Shown here in pieces: positions 33,268 through 42,154 of a stretch of 64,000 nucleotides of DNA. Origin of the DNA: Lysobacter sp. BMK333-48F3 (GTDB taxonomy: Bacteria; Pseudomonadota; Gammaproteobacteria; Xanthomonadales; Xanthomonadaceae). A model generated the notes under the pieces. The model did not search any database. It saw only the letters and a program-made list of their open reading frames with translations, and had not been told where the DNA came from. Position numbers and translations under genes: made by a program. The stretch spans positions 434,001 to 498,000 of the forward strand of contig NZ_JAIHOO010000001.1 in NCBI RefSeq assembly GCF_019733395.1, given 5' to 3'. Positions within the stretch are counted from its first letter, which is position 1. Every line of letters starts with the position of its first letter.

Positions 33268-33780
33268 CCCGGCCCGGTCCGTCGCGGCTCGCGACGGCCC
33301 CCTGGCGAACCGCGGCGGTTCGCCACGGCCGCAGCCCCTGCGGCGAAAGCAGCAATGCCGTCGTCCGCAGACATCCACCGGCCGCACCGCTTCGGCCGAC
33401 CCATCGCCTCGATGGGCCCGGCTGCGGCCGCGGCGCTGGCCGCCACACGTCCAACCCCACTCCGGGCAAGAACTCATCCGGCCAGCGCTTGCCTGGCGAC
33501 CGCACCGGCGGCCCGCCCGCGCGCGCCGATCCGGCGCAGACCGTCCTCCTCACGCCGTGCCGCGACCACCGGCATGCGCGTGTTCGTACGCCCCCAATGC
33601 CGCCCCGTCCGTACAGCAAACACGGCCGCTTCCGGCCATCGTATTCAGCCTGTAATGTGATTCACGTCTCGATTCATGCACGCAACACCGAAATCGAGCG
33701 GCGGGCTCAAGCACCTCGCCGGCAAGTCGCGAAACCATTGCGCGATAAAGCTCACGCTTTTTAACGACGAATGTTCAACC
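33268..33780. other. Non-coding stretch downstream of pilR
   Basis: Part of a 751-base gap between pilR and the pilins. The first 300 bases are GC-rich without a supported gene or clear terminator. From about 33640 the base composition drops toward AT-rich, as in promoter DNA. Confidence 0.5.
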
Positions 33781-33795
33781 TGACACATTTGGTCA
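33781..33795. promoter_or_regulatory. Candidate PilR upstream site
   Basis: TGAC, seven bases, GTCA (TGACACATTTGGTCA), an inverted repeat about 110 bases before the -24 element, the usual distance for an NtrC-type activator. Assignment to PilR is inference. Confidence 0.4.
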
Positions 33796-33903
33796 CCGTG
33801 AAGCCCCCGTGACTGACCTTCCACGTCACTTCATCCGGACCCTATGCCCGGCGATACGTGACCTCGCTATCAGTTTCTGACCGGGGCCTTCGCAGCCACG
33901 AGG

Positions 33904-33920
33904 TTGGCATGGGATGTGCG
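33904..33920 (+). promoter_or_regulatory. Sigma-54 promoter for the pilin gene
   Basis: TTGGCATGGGATGTGCG contains GG (33906-33907), ten bases and GC (33918-33919), the -24/-12 signature, and TGGCAT/GTGC close to the TGGCAC-N5-TTGC consensus. The pilin ATG is 100 bases downstream. A second, weaker GG-N10-GC (GGTGCACGTGCGGC) overlaps downstream. Confidence 0.75.
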
Positions 33921-34018
33921 TATTCCCTGGTGCACGTGCGGCACGCACGGCTGCCGAAGGACCGAGCAACGGACCTGCCGGCACGTGAAGCAACTCAATC
34001 ACTCCTAGGGGATACACC

Positions 34019-34438
34019 ATGAAGAAGCAGCAAGGCTTTACCCTGATCGAACTCATGATCGTCATCGCGATCCTCGGCATCCTGATCGCCATCGCCCTGC
34101 CGGCGTACCAGGACTACACCATCCGCACCAAGAACGCCGAGTGCCTGAACGTCGCCGCCGGCGCCAAGCTGGCCGTGTCGGAAACCGCTCAGGACCGTGG
34201 CTCGCTCGCCGCCGTGACCCAGGCCAACTCGGGCTACAGCTTCGTCGCCAGCAGCTACTGCAACAGCATCGCGATCGCCAACGGCGGCACCATCACCGCC
34301 ACCACCGTCAACACCGGCGGCCCGAACATCGCCTTCACCCTGGATCCGACCATGGGCGCTGGCCGCATCGAGTGGGATTGCTCGGCCACCGCCGGCGTCA
34401 AGCAGTCGCTGCTGCCGGCCGAGTGCCGCGCCAACTAA
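34019..34438 (+). CDS. pilA: Type IV major pilin, copy 1
   Basis: 139 residues. The prepilin leader MKKQQG ends at the PilD cleavage site before [20 protein letters not shown], with the conserved Glu at mature position 5. The globular part contains Cys in NAECLNV, SSYCNS, EWDCSA and PAECRAN, enough for a C-terminal D-loop. The Thr/Ser-rich stretch [10 protein letters not shown] is a possible surface modification site; there is no C-terminal Ser of the TfpO type. A good ribosome site (AGGGGAT) precedes the ATG. It is expressed from the sigma-54 promoter, and a strong terminator follows. Confidence 0.95.
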   Translation: MKKQQGFTLIELMIVIAILGILIAIALPAYQDYTIRTKNAECLNVAAGAKLAVSETAQDRGSLAAVTQANSGYSFVASSYCNSIAIANGGTITATTVNTGGPNIAFTLDPTMGAGRIEWDCSATAGVKQSLLPAECRAN

Positions 34439-34472
34439 TGCTTTACCCAGGTCTCGCCTAATCGCTGGACCC

Positions 34473-34503
34473 AAGAAACCCCGGTTCGCCGGGGTTTCTT
34501 CTG
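34473..34503 (+). terminator. Terminator between the pilins
   Basis: AAGAAACCCCGG, loop TTCG, CCGGGGTTTCTTCT. A perfect 12-base-pair stem with a stable UUCG tetraloop. It would separate most pilin 1 messages from pilin 2. Confidence 0.85.
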
Positions 34504-34633
34504 GCAATACCGGCAATACCGGCAACACCGCTCCACGGACCGCACTGCCCCTGCGTTCCGGCACTGATCGGATCACCCCCCTGACGATCCGCCTTCCAGG
34601 CTCGCACCACCGTCCAGATTCCGGGGTTCCATC

Positions 34634-35044
34634 ATGAAGCGTCAAAACGGCTTTACCCTCATCGAACTGATGATCGTCATAGCCATCGTCGGCATCCTCA
34701 GCGCGATCGCGCTGCCGGCCTACCTGGACTATGTCTCCCGCACCAAGAATGCGGAATGCCTCAACATCGCCGCCGCGGCCAAGCTGTCGGTCTCCGAGAC
34801 CGCGCAGGATCGCGGCTCGCTGAGCCTGGTGACGGCGACCAACACCGGCTACAGCTTCATCGCCTCCAGTTACTGCGCCAGCGTCGCGATCGGCAGCCGC
34901 GGCGTGATCACCGCGACCACGTCCGCTCCGAGCGGTGCGATCACCTACACCCTGCGCCCGGTGGCCGCGGCCGGCTCCCTGGAGTGGGACTGCAGCGTGC
35001 CCAGCGGAACCAATCTGACTCTCGTTCCGGCCGAATGCCGTTGA
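34634..35044 (+). CDS. pilA: Type IV pilin, copy 2
   Basis: 136 residues with leader MKRQNG and mature [20 protein letters not shown]. Much of the sequence parallels copy 1 ([47 protein letters not shown] and PAECR), so it is a tandem duplicate that has diverged mainly after residue 60. The middle has [15 protein letters not shown], again rich in hydroxyl residues. It lies behind a terminator, so read-through or its own promoter (not identified) must supply its expression. Which copy is the major pilin cannot be told from sequence. Confidence 0.94.
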   Translation: MKRQNGFTLIELMIVIAIVGILSAIALPAYLDYVSRTKNAECLNIAAAAKLSVSETAQDRGSLSLVTATNTGYSFIASSYCASVAIGSRGVITATTSAPSGAITYTLRPVAAAGSLEWDCSVPSGTNLTLVPAECR

Positions 35045-35165
35045 ATCCAGACCAGGGGAAGCGGGGCGAACAAAACGGGATTGCATCACGGCGCGGATAG
35101 GCAGCGATCAGCAGATCTGGTCATCTCCCGTATAGTCGCCCCAGCCTTTCTCAGGATCAGGATTC

Positions 35166-37064
35166 ATGCAGGCCCGTATTCTGCTTTGCGTCGCTCTGGC
35201 GCTGACCGCATTCGTGTACTGGACGGGGCTCTCCGGCCCGTTCCTTTTTGACGACCTGCCCAACCTCAATCCGATCCAGAGTTGGCTTGACGGCACCGCC
35301 ACCTGGCAGTCGATCGTGTTCGGCAACGCCTCCGGCGTGCTCGGCCGTCCGCTGTCGATGGCCAGCTTCCTGCTCAGCGCCGAGCTGAGCGGACACACCC
35401 CTTACGCCTACAAACTGGGCAATCTGGTCGTTCATCTGCTTTGCGGCCTGCTCGGCTGGCAGGTGGTGCGGCGCCTGCTGGCCCAGGACGAGCGCCTGGC
35501 GCCGCGCGCCGACCTGCTGGCGAGCATCGTCATCGCCCTGTGGCTGCTGCATCCGATCAACGTCAGCACCGTACTGTATTCGGTGCAGCGCATGGCCCAG
35601 CTCAGCACCCTGTTCGTGCTCGCCTCGCTGCTGGCTTACCTGTTCGCGCGCCGTCAGCTCGCCGAAGGCCACACTGGACGTGCCGGCATCGCGTTGTTCG
35701 CCCTGTTCCCGCTGTTGGTTCTGGCCGGCCTGATGAGCAAGGAGAACGCCGCGGTCGCGCCGGCCTTGTGTTTGGTGGTTGAATTGGGCTGCTTCCCCGC
35801 TGCGCGCGCGCAGCGCGGCAAACTGATCAAGGGCTTTTTCGGGGTATTCCTGATCCTGCCCGCCATCGCCGCCGCCGGCCTGCTGGCATTCTTGCCCAGC
35901 CGCTTGCTGGTCAATTACGCCGAACGCGACTTCACCCTGGTCGAACGGCTGCTCTCGCAGTCGCGCGCGCTGATGGACTACGTGGTGACGCTGCTGATCC
36001 CGCGCACGCCGCTGCTGGGCCTGTATACCGACGACTTCCAGTCCTCGACCGGATTGCTGTCGCCGCCGACGACGCTGATCTCGCTGCTGGCCTTGCTGGC
36101 GATCAGCGCCGGTGCGATCGCCCTGCGCAAGCGTGCGCCGATGGTCTTCGTCGGCTGGTTCTTCTTCCTGGTCGCGCACGGCGTCGAATCCGGCATCCTG
36201 CCGCTGGAGCTGTATTTCGAACACCGCAACTATTTGCCGGCGATCGGCTTGATACTGGCCGTCGTCGGCCTGACCGCGCTGATCCCGAAGGACTTGCCGA
36301 CCAATGTCCTCACGCCCAAGCAGTTGGGCATCCTCGCCGCCGCGGGTTTTTGTCTCTCGTTCGCTTTTGCAACCAACGGTCGCGCGCGCGTCTGGCAAGC
36401 CGAAGATACGATCCTGGCGCAGGGCCTCAAGCACCATCCTGACTCGATGCGGGCACAATTGCTGCGCGCGACCATCGCGATGCACCAGGGCAATAACCAG
36501 GGGGCGTACGACGCCTTCGCCGACCTACTCGCCAGCAAGAATCCGCGCAACAGGGTAGTCGGCCGCATCAGTTGGATCACCCTCGACTGCATCCGCGGCC
36601 TTGATGTACCGGTCGAGGACTTGAAGCGCGCAGTGGCGGAAGCCCGCCCCAGCGTCACCATGGCAGAAGTGCCGGCGCTGCGCCTGCTCGCACGCGTGGT
36701 CCGCGAACGCGGTTGCGGTCGGATCGATCAGGGCGTGCTTGCCGGCGGCCTGGCTTCGATGCTGGAAAAAGCCTCGTCGCAAGCCGAGCGCTCGCGCTCG
36801 AAATGGCTGACCCGGTTCCTGACGGCCGAAATGTATCTGCACTCCGGACGCCTGCCCCAGGCGCGGCAACAGGCCGAGCTGGCCTGGCGCGCCAGCGGCG
36901 ACCTGCCGGTCGGCGTGTTGCTGGCCCAGATTTACGCCCTGCAGGGCGCGCGCGAGGACGCGCAGCGATTGATCGCCGAACTCGACCGGCGGATCAAACC
37001 CTACGATACGGCCGGCCGCGCCGAGCTGGCCAAGGCGCAAACCCTGCTGCAACAGGCACGCTGA
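35166..37064 (+). CDS. Polytopic GT-C-like membrane protein with TPR-like tail, copy 1
   Basis: 632 residues. About ten hydrophobic segments (residues 1-400) precede a soluble, helix-rich C-terminal part (about 420-632) that looks like TPR repeats (AEMYLHSGRLPQARQQAELA). The first loop has FLFDDLPNLNPIQSW, the acidic pair expected for GT-C glycosyltransferases; LLHPINVSTVLYSVQRMAQL and LMSKENAAVAPAL resemble the TMTC/DUF1736 protein O-mannosyltransferase group. This architecture and its position right after two pilins suggest a pilin-modifying transferase. Family level is from motif similarity only. The spacing to copy 2 is 67 bases. Confidence 0.6.
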   Translation: MQARILLCVALALTAFVYWTGLSGPFLFDDLPNLNPIQSWLDGTATWQSIVFGNASGVLGRPLSMASFLLSAELSGHTPYAYKLGNLVVHLLCGLLGWQVVRRLLAQDERLAPRADLLASIVIALWLLHPINVSTVLYSVQRMAQLSTLFVLASLLAYLFARRQLAEGHTGRAGIALFALFPLLVLAGLMSKENAAVAPALCLVVELGCFPAARAQRGKLIKGFFGVFLILPAIAAAGLLAFLPSRLLVNYAERDFTLVERLLSQSRALMDYVVTLLIPRTPLLGLYTDDFQSSTGLLSPPTTLISLLALLAISAGAIALRKRAPMVFVGWFFFLVAHGVESGILPLELYFEHRNYLPAIGLILAVVGLTALIPKDLPTNVLTPKQLGILAAAGFCLSFAFATNGRARVWQAEDTILAQGLKHHPDSMRAQLLRATIAMHQGNNQGAYDAFADLLASKNPRNRVVGRISWITLDCIRGLDVPVEDLKRAVAEARPSVTMAEVPALRLLARVVRERGCGRIDQGVLAGGLASMLEKASSQAERSRSKWLTRFLTAEMYLHSGRLPQARQQAELAWRASGDLPVGVLLAQIYALQGAREDAQRLIAELDRRIKPYDTAGRAELAKAQTLLQQAR

Positions 37065-37131
37065 AGCGCGCTCGCGTTTCCATGTCGTCGGCGGCCGGAT
37101 TCGACCGGCCGCCCATACTCCGGCCCATCGA

Positions 37132-39054
37132 ATGACGTTCGCGCCCACCGCCAAAGCCTGGACGATCGCCGCGCTGATCATTGCGGTCTGCGCATACTGG
37201 ATCGGACTCGACGGTCCGTTCCTGCTCGACGATCTGGCCAACTTGACGCCGGTGCAGCAGTGGGCGCATGGCCGCATTCCGTGGCACGAGGCGGTGTTCG
37301 GCAACTATTCCGGCGCGCTCGGCCGGCCGGTCTCGATGGCCAGCTTCCTGCTTACCGCCGGCCCGCTCGGCAATCATGCCTTCACCTTCAAGCTCGGCAA
37401 TCTGCTGGTCCATCTCGGCTGCGGCTGGCTGATCTGGCAACTGATGCGTCGCCTGCTCGCCCGCGACGCGCGGCTGTCTCCGCGCGCCGACGCGGTAGCC
37501 GCGCTGATCGCCTCGCTATGGCTGCTGCACCCCTTGCACGCGAGCACGGTGCTGTACGCGGTACAACGCATGGCGCAGTTGGCCACGCTGTTCAGCCTGG
37601 CCAGCGTGCTGATCTACGTCGAGGCGCGCACCCACGCCCTGGCCGGCGACGACAAGGGCGCCCGACTCAGGCTGTTTCTGGGCTTTCCGCTGCTCTACGC
37701 CGCCGGCTTGTTGAGCAAGGAGAATGCGGCGGTCGTGCCGGCGCTGTGCGCGGTCATCGAGTTGGCCTACTTCGCCGGCGCGAAGCGAGATCGCGCGGTC
37801 GTCGCCTTCTATTCCGTATTCCTGGCCCTACCCGCGGCGGCCATCGCAGCCATATTCGTCTTCGCACCCGAGCGGCCGCTCGGCGGCTATGCGGTACTGG
37901 ACTTCACGCCGGTCGAGCGCCTGCTGAGCCAGGGCCGAGCGCTTGCCGACTACCTCGGGCAACTGCTGTTCCCGCGGATCGATTCGATGGGGCTGTACAC
38001 AGACGATTTCCGCGCCTCGACCGGCTTGCTCGCACCGGCCTCGACACTCGCCTGCCTGACGCTCCTCTTTGCGGTCACCGTCGGTGCGTTCCTCTTGCGG
38101 CGGCGTCTTCCCAGCGTGTTCGCCGGCTGGATGTTCTTCCTCGTCGCCCATGCGGTCGAGTCCACGATACTGCCGCTCGAGCTGTACTACGAACACCGCA
38201 ACTACCTGCCCTCGGTCGGCGTTTTCCTGGCGATCGCGGGCTTGATCGGCGCGTCCCTGAGCGGCCGGCGGCAGGCCTGGCGAGCGGCCACCGCCGTTGC
38301 GATCGTCGCGCTCGCCACACTGTCGTGGCTGACCCTGCAACGCGCCCTGACCTGGCGCGACAAGGACGCCATCGTCGATCTGGCCTTGACCCATCATCCC
38401 GAATCCCTGCGCGCCAGCCAAACCAAGGCCATGCGCGAACTCAACGCCCGCGCGTTCGAGCCGAGCATGGCGATCCTGCAGCGGATCGCCGACGGCGACC
38501 GCCCACGCGACCGGCTGCAGGCGCGGATCGATCTGGCCACGGTGCGGTGCTATGCCGGCCTCGGCGTGCCTGCGGACTACTTCGGCCAAGACGTAATGGC
38601 CGATGCCCGTCCCAAGATCACCGTCGGCGAAGTCCAGGCCTTCGATGTCCTGGCGCGAGCCAGTCGCGACGGCCGCTGCGGCGCGCTGACCGATGATGCG
38701 GTGCTTGCCGCGATGGAGCGGCAGTTGCAGACAGCCCGCGACCAGCCCGAGCGCGCCCTGCCCAAGCAGCAGTTCCGCTTCCTTACCGCGATCGTCGCGG
38801 CGCAAACCGGACAATGGCCACGCGTCGCTGAACAAGCGCAACTGGCATGGCGTCACGGCGGATCGGCTGAAGTCGGTCTGTTGCTTGCGCGCGCCCGCGT
38901 CCATCTCGGCGATCTCGACGGCGCGGCCGAGGCCTTGCGCGCGGCCGAACCCCGGATCGCAGCCGGCAACCGCTTCCAGCGCCGGCAAGCCGATGAGGTG
39001 CGAGGGTTGATCGAGCAGGCACGCACCCCATCCAACGCTCCTGCCGGAGATTGA
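37132..39054 (+). CDS. Polytopic GT-C-like membrane protein with TPR-like tail, copy 2
   Basis: 640 residues, a full-length paralog of the preceding gene: GPFLLDDLANLTPVQQW, GRPVSMASFLLTAG, LLHPLHASTVLYAVQRMAQL, GLLSKENAAVVPALC and LELYYEHRNYLPSVG align one for one. The acidic pair DD is kept. The C-terminal helical part has diverged most (38-45 percent by eye), as expected if it contacts different targets. The order pilin-pilin-transferase-transferase suggests a duplicated pair system. Its stop overlaps the TTG start of the next gene (TTGA), so they are coupled. Confidence 0.6.
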   Translation: MTFAPTAKAWTIAALIIAVCAYWIGLDGPFLLDDLANLTPVQQWAHGRIPWHEAVFGNYSGALGRPVSMASFLLTAGPLGNHAFTFKLGNLLVHLGCGWLIWQLMRRLLARDARLSPRADAVAALIASLWLLHPLHASTVLYAVQRMAQLATLFSLASVLIYVEARTHALAGDDKGARLRLFLGFPLLYAAGLLSKENAAVVPALCAVIELAYFAGAKRDRAVVAFYSVFLALPAAAIAAIFVFAPERPLGGYAVLDFTPVERLLSQGRALADYLGQLLFPRIDSMGLYTDDFRASTGLLAPASTLACLTLLFAVTVGAFLLRRRLPSVFAGWMFFLVAHAVESTILPLELYYEHRNYLPSVGVFLAIAGLIGASLSGRRQAWRAATAVAIVALATLSWLTLQRALTWRDKDAIVDLALTHHPESLRASQTKAMRELNARAFEPSMAILQRIADGDRPRDRLQARIDLATVRCYAGLGVPADYFGQDVMADARPKITVGEVQAFDVLARASRDGRCGALTDDAVLAAMERQLQTARDQPERALPKQQFRFLTAIVAAQTGQWPRVAEQAQLAWRHGGSAEVGLLLARARVHLGDLDGAAEALRAAEPRIAAGNRFQRRQADEVRGLIEQARTPSNAPAGD

Positions 39055-41069
39055 GCTTGGCCACCAATATCGCGCCGTCCTTCCGCGCCGATCGCCCTAA
39101 GGATCTGATTTCATCGACGCAACTGGCCTGGGCTGCGGCCGTCGCACTGGCGTTCTTGCTCGGCTTCCGCTTCGATGCACAGGCCGCCGGCTACGACATC
39201 GACCCGTCATGGGCAGCGGTGACGACCTGGGGATTCGAACACGGCGCGCAATGGGGGCGCGACCTGGTGTTCACCTATGGGCCGCTGGGCTGGATGAGTC
39301 CGCAATTCAGCTACTTTCCTTCGATGGTGGCTACCGCCGCCATCGCCCAGGTGGCGTATGCGGCGTTGTACGCGGTCATGCTCGGCCTCGCCGTACGTGC
39401 ATTGGCGCGCCCGGCGCGCTTCGCCCTGGTCGCTGTGCTGCTCTGGTTCGGCATGCACTGGGCCGGCGACGTATTGTGGCTGACCGTGTTTCCGCTCAGC
39501 GCCATCGCCTTGTGGCATTGCGACCAGAACCACTCGCGCTGGACGCCCGCAGTCGCCTTGCTCGCCGGTTTGGCCTGCGCGCTGCCATGGCTGATCAAGT
39601 TCAGTCTGTTCCCGCTATGGCTGGTCTGGCTGGCGGCCAGCCCATGGCTCACCCGCCGGACGCGCTGGGCCGGCACGGCAGCGGCGCTGTCGAGCGTGCT
39701 GGCTGCAATGGTGTGCTGGCGGCTCGCCGGACAAGCGTGGTCGGGTCTGCCCCGTCATCTGCAGTTGTGCATCGACGTCGCAGTGGGCTACGGCACGGCC
39801 ATGCAGCGGCCGGGACCCGGCTGGACCGATGCGCTGGGGCTGGCGGCCCTGGCCTGGGCGATCGCCGTAATGGTCGCGACCGCACTGCGCAGCCGGATCG
39901 CGCTCGCTCCGCGCCTGGCCTCGACCGCGATCGGGTTGGCCACGCTGGGGCTCGCGTTCAAGGCCGGCTTCACCCGGGTCGACACGGTCCATCTGATGAT
40001 TTTCTTCCCGGTGCTGGCGACGACGCTGGTGGTCTTCACCGCGCTCAGCGCGAGCGCGGCGGCAACGCGCGCTGGAGTCGCTGCAGCGCTGCTCGGCGCC
40101 GCAACGGTGTGGGCCTTGCCGACGCTGCCGAGCGGGCAGAAGTTGTTCATGGCTACCGGCATGCCCAGCGCCGACACCGCGCTGACCCGCCTGAACCTGT
40201 TGTTCGATTGGAATTCGCGGGCGCAGCGGCTGGAGCAGGTACGCCAGCGTCTGCAGCAGGAATCCTCGCTGCCCCGGACGCGCAGCGCTGTCGGCGATGC
40301 CCCCATCGACATCGTCTCGGTCGGCCAGGGCGTGATCTTCCTCAACGACCTCAACTACCGGCCGCGCCCGGTCTTCCAGGGCTATTCCGCCTATACGCCG
40401 CAGCTGGCCGGACTCAACCGCGATTGGTTCGCTTCGAAGGCGGCTCCAGCCTGGGTGTTGCTCGATCTGCGCGCGATCGACGGGCGGCTCGCGACCAGCG
40501 AGGATCCGCAGGCTCTGCTGCAGATCCTGTCCGCCTATCAGCCGCGCTTGCGCGAGCGCGGACTGCTGTTGATGCAGCGCCGGCCTTCATCGGCCTCGGC
40601 TGTTTCGGACTTGGCGCAGAGTCAGGCGCGCCAGGGCGAGGCGATCGCAGTTCCCGATCCGGGCGAGGCGGCCGTGGCGGTCTCGATCGAAGCGCAACCG
40701 ACCCTGTGGAACCGCGCCGGGTCCTTGGTGCTGCGCGCGCCGCGACTGTACCTGGAGTTGGAACTCGACGACGGCCGTACGTTCAGCCGGCGCATCGCCC
40801 CGGGCGCGGCCGCGGCCGGCTTCCTGATTTCGCCTTCTATCGAGTCCACCGACGGCCTGTGGCGTTGGCTGGCTACCGGGGAGGCGCCACGGGTGCGCCG
40901 CTTGCGCCTGCGCGAAGAGTCATGGGGCGGCCTGCCGGGCTTCGAGCCGGCCTACCGTATCCGCTACCAACGTTGGCCGGTCGCTGCGCGCGCCGCCGCG
41001 GGCGCTCAGGTATCCAGTGCGTCCCAGGCGCGCAACAGCGCCTCCGCGCCCAGCCAACGCTCGAAGTAG
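39051..41069 (+). CDS. Polytopic membrane protein, third of the series, possible GT-C
   Basis: 672 residues. About eleven hydrophobic segments end near residue 365, then a soluble, beta-rich C-terminal domain. The first loop reads AAGYDIDPSWAAVTTWGFEH, then RDLVFTYGPLGWMSP, an acidic loop like those of GT-C enzymes but distinct from the two preceding paralogs. I cannot name a family with confidence; it could be another sugar transferase or a polymerase/ligase. It starts at a TTG overlapping the preceding stop. Its last 64 bases overlap the convergent glycosyltransferase at 41006-42154. Confidence 0.5.
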   Translation: MSLATNIAPSFRADRPKDLISSTQLAWAAAVALAFLLGFRFDAQAAGYDIDPSWAAVTTWGFEHGAQWGRDLVFTYGPLGWMSPQFSYFPSMVATAAIAQVAYAALYAVMLGLAVRALARPARFALVAVLLWFGMHWAGDVLWLTVFPLSAIALWHCDQNHSRWTPAVALLAGLACALPWLIKFSLFPLWLVWLAASPWLTRRTRWAGTAAALSSVLAAMVCWRLAGQAWSGLPRHLQLCIDVAVGYGTAMQRPGPGWTDALGLAALAWAIAVMVATALRSRIALAPRLASTAIGLATLGLAFKAGFTRVDTVHLMIFFPVLATTLVVFTALSASAAATRAGVAAALLGAATVWALPTLPSGQKLFMATGMPSADTALTRLNLLFDWNSRAQRLEQVRQRLQQESSLPRTRSAVGDAPIDIVSVGQGVIFLNDLNYRPRPVFQGYSAYTPQLAGLNRDWFASKAAPAWVLLDLRAIDGRLATSEDPQALLQILSAYQPRLRERGLLLMQRRPSSASAVSDLAQSQARQGEAIAVPDPGEAAVAVSIEAQPTLWNRAGSLVLRAPRLYLELELDDGRTFSRRIAPGAAAAGFLISPSIESTDGLWRWLATGEAPRVRRLRLREESWGGLPGFEPAYRIRYQRWPVAARAAAGAQVSSASQARNSASAPSQRSK

Positions 41070-42154
41070 CCGGCGCCGGCGGCGGCCGCGGCGAGGCGGC
41101 GCTGCGGATCGTCGGCCAGCGCGACCAGCCGCTCGGCCAAGGCCTCCGGGTCGTCGACCGGCACCGCCTCCAGCGGCGGTGCAGGCGCGCCTGAGGGCAC
41201 GGAGAGTTGCGCTTGGCTGACGACGGCCCGGCCGCTCGCCAGGTACATGTAGAGCTTGAACGGCAACACGCGCGCAGCCTTGCCCGCGCCGCCGAACACG
41301 CCCAGGCAAATGTCGGCTGCAGCGATTTCCCGCGCGACGGCATCCAGCGGCTGCCACTCACGCACCCAGGCAACGCGCTCGGGCTCGTGACGTTGCACGA
41401 ACTCGTTCAACAACGGGCCGAGCTGGCCGTCGCCGAGGAAGCGGAAGCGGAAGCGGTCGCGCTGGCTCGGCGAATCCAGCAAGCACTGCAGCGCCTGCAG
41501 GATCGTGGGCACACCGTGCAGCGGAATCAGGGTGCCGACGAACAGCACCGTCAGCGCCCGATCCGGTTGCGACCGATAAGCGGCGGCGGCGCGGAACGCA
41601 GCGGCGTCGATCGCCAGCGGCAGCGACCGCACCCGGTTCGGGTCCAAACCGAAATCTTCGATCAGGCAGGCCCGGTTGGCTTCGGTGTCGACCAGCACTC
41701 GCGCCGCGCTGCGCAGCGCGCGCCCCTCGATCCGCTTGATCCAGCGCGAGGCCGCCGAATCGCCGCCGCGGGCCCGGTCGCGGAACATCGAGTCCCATAC
41801 CGAGATGTAGGCGTCGGCGATGCAGTACGGCCGCCGCGCGGCCGGCAGCCACGACAGCAACCACAGAAAGAACACGCTCGGGTACGGCACGTAGACGCGG
41901 CTGTCCGGGGTCGCCGCACGCAGCACCCGGACCAGGCTGAGCAGGTTGCCCAGGCCCAGGCGCGCCAGGGCCAGCAACAGCCGATGCGGCGGCAGGCGGC
42001 TGAGCTTCCACAGATGCAGGTCGGCCGGCAGGGCCCGGCCGAGGTCGCGGATCGCGTAGTCGCCGCGCTCGCCCAGCAGGCGGATGGTCTGCTCGGCGTT
42101 GGGATATCCCTCGCCCGAAGCGCGCAGGCCCGCGACGATCAATTCGGCCTTCAC
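41006..42154 (-). CDS. GT4-type glycosyltransferase
   Basis: 382 residues. N-terminal Rossmann region KAELIVAGLRASGEGYPN, a middle segment with YVPYPSVFFLWLLSWLP that may touch the membrane, and a C-terminal GT-B domain with LTVLFVGTLIPLHGVPTILQ, FRFLGDGQLGPLL, WQPLDAVAREIAAADICLGV and LPFKLYMYLASGRAVV. This is the nucleotide-sugar-binding half of family 4 enzymes (retaining). Donor and acceptor are unknown. The GTG start overlaps the stop of the flippase-like gene (GTGA). It converges on the third GT-C-like gene. Confidence 0.82.
   Translation of the reverse strand: MKAELIVAGLRASGEGYPNAEQTIRLLGERGDYAIRDLGRALPADLHLWKLSRLPPHRLLLALARLGLGNLLSLVRVLRAATPDSRVYVPYPSVFFLWLLSWLPAARRPYCIADAYISVWDSMFRDRARGGDSAASRWIKRIEGRALRSAARVLVDTEANRACLIEDFGLDPNRVRSLPLAIDAAAFRAAAAYRSQPDRALTVLFVGTLIPLHGVPTILQALQCLLDSPSQRDRFRFRFLGDGQLGPLLNEFVQRHEPERVAWVREWQPLDAVAREIAAADICLGVFGGAGKAARVLPFKLYMYLASGRAVVSQAQLSVPSGAPAPPLEAVPVDDPEALAERLVALADDPQRRLAAAAAGAGYFERWLGAEALLRAWDALDT

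Noticed and set aside
30175..33477. Very long open frame antisense to pilS and pilR
   Set aside because: It is a high-GC shadow: the opposite strand encodes clear histidine kinase and NtrC-type motifs, and this frame has low-complexity, His/Gln/Ala-rich sequence with no domain.
34019..35044. Pseudopilins of a type II secretion system
   Set aside because: The C-terminal Cys pattern, size and pilSR/pilBCD surroundings fit type IV major pilins.
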